Both the position numbers and the translations under genes were made by a program. This document shows positions 57,301 through 63,300 of a DNA stretch of 64,000 nt, piece by piece (within the stretch, counting starts at the first letter, position 1; every line of letters begins with the position of its first letter). The notes beneath the pieces were generated by a model. The model saw only the letters and a program-made list of their open reading frames with translations, was not told the origin of the DNA and ran no database searches. Origin of the DNA: Anthopleura xanthogrammica (lineage: Eukaryota; Cnidaria; Anthozoa; Actiniaria; Actiniidae); the NCBI GenBank assembly GCA_964019055.1, contig OZ025224.1, positions 3,168,376 through 3,232,375 of the forward strand. Reading direction: 5' to 3'.

Positions 57301-60300
57301 CATGCCATAGCTCCTCTTTCACCTGTCCTGTTCCTCAGAAGTTTCATAAACTGCAAAAAAAAGAAAAACATTATAAACTTAACGGCTCGAGTCGTCTGGA
57401 ATTTTGACACCAATCAGTTGTATTGAACAAGTTATTTTAGAAAATGCCGTTTGTTTTCAAACCTGACGTTCAACGTTATCGATTTGTTGAGTGTCATCCA
57501 AATCTAGGGAAAACTATTGGCACTTATTTCTTCTAGATCATCGTATTTGTGCGTAGCCATCTTTATAGCAACATGTGAAAATGACTGTTGAGTCGAGGGA
57601 ATTCAGTCTTCATCGCTCGCTATCGGAATGAATTAAGTCGGCCCGTCGTAACTTTGATTTACGCAAGCCAAGATTCCAGACAACTGGAGCTCTCAAAGTC
57701 GCGTAATTTCATTTTGAAAATGGGTGTAAACATTCTCTGAAGCAGCCAAGTAAATTTACTCACCGAGTTTTCAAAGTTGTTCTTTAAGTTTTTGGCCTTT
57801 TCTGAATTTTCATCTTTGACTTCCTCGTACACAATACTGACATTGCCAACGCCAATTATCCTAGTTTCAACTCGGATTTTCACTGAAGAAAAAAATGAGA
57901 TATAGGTATATAATTAACACAATGTCATTTTCAAGGAATTCAAAATCAACCATATTCGTTGTAGTGCAATGTTTTCCCATTACAGACCACGTGTCATTGT
58001 CTTGAGAATAAGATTCGTTGTTTGAGGTGTACCCATATTCATGTGTCTTGTCGTGCGCAACCGTTAGATAAAGAAATAATACACTTGGAAATGCAACGTT
58101 GTATGTAAAAGCTATTGCACTAGCTCTAAATCGTCTTAATTCACTGAATTCGTTATCAGCATCTGCATAGTTTCAAAATGCGAAATTTCATACGACAGGG
58201 AGGAAGGAACCAGGCGGGAAGAAGGAGAAAGAAAAGAAGCAGGGAAAGCAACATGCTTTGTTGTCAATCTAATATTGTGTCAGAATTTCCTGACATCCAT
58301 AAGCGTATTTGGACAAAGAATAGATAACTCACTCATTTTGGCAGTAATCTCGGGTTCTGTAGTTGGTGTGGCCGTTGTAGATTGTGCAGATGATGCTGTT
58401 GTGGCTAATGGTATATGAGCAACATTATTATGTATAGTTCTATAATATATATATATATATATATATTGTAAAAGCCGTTTCATCTTTTCAACTGAGTGTA
58501 ATTATATATGGAGTTACGTACCTTGGTTTGTGATGTTAGCACCAAGTGGATGTTTGGGGTCGACTGTGTAGTTTCCAATCGTTCCAGAGTTAATTTGCTG
58601 CTGAACTTCATTGATGAATTGCTGCGCTTCTTGTTGTGAGGTTGCGTTAACAAAGAGATCGTACTCCACGATCACACCGCTGTTTCCATCTCTGTATCAA
58701 GAATAACAAGAAAAGTAAAGTATAGGTCAGTTCTGATGATAAGACATCTGGTCTCAAGTCATTGCCTTGCCCGTCATCTGGGTATCGATTCAAGCTTCAC
58801 ACATGCAATATTATTACTCACCGAAGTCGAAGAATAATCATTGCCCATGCCATAGCTCCTCTTTCACCTGTCCTGTTCCTCAGAAGTTTCATAAACTGCA
58901 AAAAAAAGAAAAACATTATAAACTTAACGGCTCGAGTCGTCTGGAATTTTGACACCAATCAGTTGTATTGAACAAGTTATTTTAGAAAATGCCGTTTGTT
59001 TTCAAACCTGACGTTCAACGTTATCGATTTGTTGAGTGTCATCCAAATCTAGGGAAAACTATTGGCACTTATTTCTTCTAGATCATCGTATTTGTGCGTA
59101 GCCATCTTTATAGCAACATGTGAAAATGACTGTTGAGTCGAGGGAATTCAGTCTTCATCGCTCGCTATCGGAATGAATTAAGTCGGCCCGTCGTAACTTT
59201 GATTTACGCAAGCCAAGATTCCAGACAACTGGAGCTCTCAAAGTCGCGTAATTTCATTTTGAAAATGGGTGTAAACATTCTCTGAAGCAGCCAAGTAAAT
59301 TTACTCACCGAGTTTTCAAAGTTGTTCTTTAAGTTTTTGGCCTTTTCTGAATTTTCATCTTTGACTTCCTCGTACACAATACTGACATTGCCAACGCCAA
59401 TTATCCTAGTTTCAACTCGGATTTTCACTGAAGAAAAAAATGAGATATAGGTATATAATTAACACAATGTCATTTTCAAGGAATTCAAAATCAACCATAT
59501 TCGTTGTAGTGCAATGTTTTCCCATTACAGACCACGTGTCATTGTCTTGAGAATAAGATTCGTTGTTTGAGGTGTACCCATATTCATGTGTCTTGTCGTG
59601 CGCAACCGTTAGATAAAGAAATAATACACTTGGAAATGCAACGTTGTATGTAAAAGCTATTGCACTAGCTCTAAATCGTCTTAATTCACTGAATTCGTTA
59701 TCAGCATCTGCATAGTTTCAAAATGCGAAATTTCATACGACAGGGAGGAAGGAACCAGGCGGGAAGAAGGAGAAAGAAAAGAAGCAGGGAAAGCAACATG
59801 CTTTGTTGTCAATCTAATATTGTGTCAGAATTTCCTGACATCCATAAGCGTATTTGGACAAAGAATAGATAACTCACTCATTTTGGCAGTAATCTCGGGT
59901 TCTGTAGTTGGTGTGGCCGTTGTAGATTGTGCAGATGATGCTGTTGTGGCTAATGGTATATGAGCAACATTATTATGTATAGTTCTATAATATATACTGA
60001 TATATATATTGTAAAAGCCTTTAATTATAATAGTGTAATTATATATGGAGTTACGTACCTTGGTTTGTGATGTTAGCACCAAGTGGATGTTTGGGGTCGA
60101 CTGTGTAGTTTCCAATCGTTCCAGAGTTAATTTGCTGCTGAACTTCATTGATGAATTGCTGCGCTTCTTGTTGTGAGGTTGCGTTAACAAAGATATCGTA
60201 CTCCACGATCACACCGCTGTTTCCATCTCTGTATCAAGAATAACAAGAAAAGTAAAGTATAGGTCAGTTCTGATGATAAGACATCTGGTCTCAAGTCATT

Positions 60301-63300
60301 GCCTTGCCCGTCATTTGGGTATCGATTCAAGCTTCACACATGCAATATTATTACTCACCGAAGTCGAAGAATAATCATTGCCCATGCCATAGCTCCTCTT
60401 TCACCTGTCCTGTTCCTCAGAAGTTTCATAAACTGCAAAAAAAAGAAAAACATTATAAACTTAACGGCTCGAGTCGTCTGGAATTTTGACACCAATCAGT
60501 TGTATTGAACAAGTTATTTTAGAAAATGCCGTTTGTTTTCAAACCTGACGTTCAACGTTATCGATTTGTTGAGTGTCATCCAAATCTAGGGAAAACTATT
60601 GGCACTTATTTCTTCTAGATCATCGTATTTGTGCGTAGCCATCTTTATAGCAACATGTGAAAATGACTGTTGAGTCGAGGGAATTCAGTCTTCATCGCTC
60701 GCTATCGGAATGAATTAAGTCGGCCCGTCGTAACTTTGATTTACGCAAGCCAAGATTCCAGACAACTGGAGCTCTCAAAGTCGCGTAATTTCATTTTGAA
60801 AATGGGTGTAAACATTCTCTGAAGCAGCCAAGTAAATTTACTCACCGAGTTTTCAAAGTTGTTCTTTAAGTTTTTGGCCTTTTCTGAATTTTCATCTTTG
60901 ACTTCCTCGTACACAATACTGACATTGCCAACGCCAATTATCCTAGTTTCAACTCGGATTTTCACTGAAGAAAAAAATGAGATATAGGTATATAATTAAC
61001 ACAATGTCATTTTCAAGGAATTCAAAATCAACCATATTCGTTGTAGTGCAATGTTTTCCCATTACAGACCACGTGTCATTGTCTTGAGAATAAGATTCGT
61101 TGTTTGAGGTGTACCCATATTCATGTGTCTTGTCGTGCGCAACCGTTAGATAAAGAAATAATACACTTGGAAATGCAACGTTGTATGTAAAAGCTATTGC
61201 ACTAGCTCTAAATCGTCTTAATTCACTGAATTCGTTATCAGCATCTGCATAGTTTCAAAATGCGAAATTTCATACGACAGGGAGGAAGGAACCAGGCGGG
61301 AAGAAGGAGAAAGAAAAGAAGCAGGGAAAGCAACATGCTTTGTTGTCAATCTAATATTGTGTCAGAATTTCCTGACATCCATAAGCGTATTTGGACAAAG
61401 AATAGATAACTCACTCATTTTGGCAGTAATCTCGGGTTCTGTAGTTGGTGTGGCCGTTGTAGATTGTGCAGATGATGCTGTTGTGGCTAATGGTATATGA
61501 GCAACATTATTATGTATAGTTCTATAATATATACTGATATATATATTGTAAAAGCCTTTAATTATAATAGTGTAATTATATATGGAGTTACGTACCTTGG
61601 TTTGTGATGTTAGCACCAAGTGGATGTTTGGGGTCGACTGTGTAGTTTCCAATCGTTCCAGAGTTAATTTGCTGCTGAACTTCATTGATGAATTGCTGCG
61701 CTTCTTGTTGTGAGGTTGCGTTAACAAAGATATCGTACTCCACGATCACACCGCTGTTTCCATCTCTGTATCAAGAATAACAAGAAAAGTAAAGTATAGG
61801 TCAGTTCTGATGATAAGACATCTGGTCTCAAGTCATTGCCTTGCCCGTCATTTGGGTATCGATTCAAGCTTCACACATGCAATATTATTACTCACCGAAG
61901 TCGAAGAATAATCATTGCCCATGCCATAGCTCCTCTTTCACCTGTCCTGTTCCTCAGAAGTTTCATAAACTGCAAAAAAAAGAAAAACATTATAAACTTA
62001 ACGGCTCGAGTCGTCTGGAATTTTGACACCAATCAGTTGTATTGAACAAGTTATTTTAGAAAATGCCGTTTGTTTTCAAACCTGACGTTCAACGTTATCG
62101 ATTTGTTGAGTGTCATCCAAATCTAGGGAAAACTATTGGCACTTATTTCTTCTAGATCATCGTATTTGTGCGTAGCCATCTTTATAGCAACATGTGAAAA
62201 TGACTGTTGAGTCGAGGGAATTCAGTCTTCATCGCTCGCTATCGGAATGAATTAAGTCGGCCCGTCGTAACTTTGATTTACGCAAGCCAAGATTCCAGAC
62301 AACTGGAGCTCTCAAAGTCGCGTAATTTCATTTTGAAAATGGGTGTAAACATTCTCTGAAGCAGCCAAGTAAATTTACTCACCGAGTTTTCAAAGTTGTT
62401 CTTTAAGTTTTTGGCCTTTTCTGAATTTTCATCTTTGACTTCCTCGTACACAATACTGACATTGCCAACGCCAATTATCCTAGTTTCAACTCGGATTTTC
62501 ACTGAAGAAAAAAATGAGATATAGGTATATAATTAACACAATGTCATTTTCAAGGAATTCAAAATCAACCATATTCGTTGTAGTGCAATGTTTTCCCATT
62601 ACAGACCACGTGTCATTGTCTTGAGAATAAGATTCGTTGTTTGAGGTGTACCCATATTCATGTGTCTTGTCGTGCGCAACCGTTAGATAAAGAAATAATA
62701 CACTTGGAAATGCAACGTTGTATGTAAAAGCTATTGCACTAGCTCTAAATCGTCTTAATTCACTGAATTCGTTATCAGCATCTGCATAGTTTCAAAATGC
62801 GAAATTTCATACGACAGGGAGGAAGGAACCAGGCGGGAAGAAGGAGAAAGAAAAGAAGCAGGGAAAGCAACATGCTTTGTTGTCAATCTAATATTGTGTC
62901 AGAATTTCCTGACATCCATAAGCGTATTTGGACAAAGAATAGATAACTCACTCATTTTGGCAGTAATCTCGGGTTCTGTAGTTGGTGTGGCCGTTGTAGA
63001 TTGTGCAGATGATGCTGTTGTGGCTAATGGTATATGAGCAACATTATTATGTATAGTTCTATAATATATACTGATATATATATTGTAAAAGCCGTTTCAT
63101 CTTTTCAACTGAGTGTAATTATATATGGAGTTACGTACCTTGGTTTGTGATGTTCGCACCAAGTGGATGTTTGGGGTCGACTGTGTAGTTTCCAATCGTT
63201 CCAGAGTTAATTTGCTGCTGAACTTCATTGATGAATTGCTGCGCTTCTTGTTGTGAGGTTGCGTTAACAAAGAGATCGTACTCCACGATCACACCGCTGT

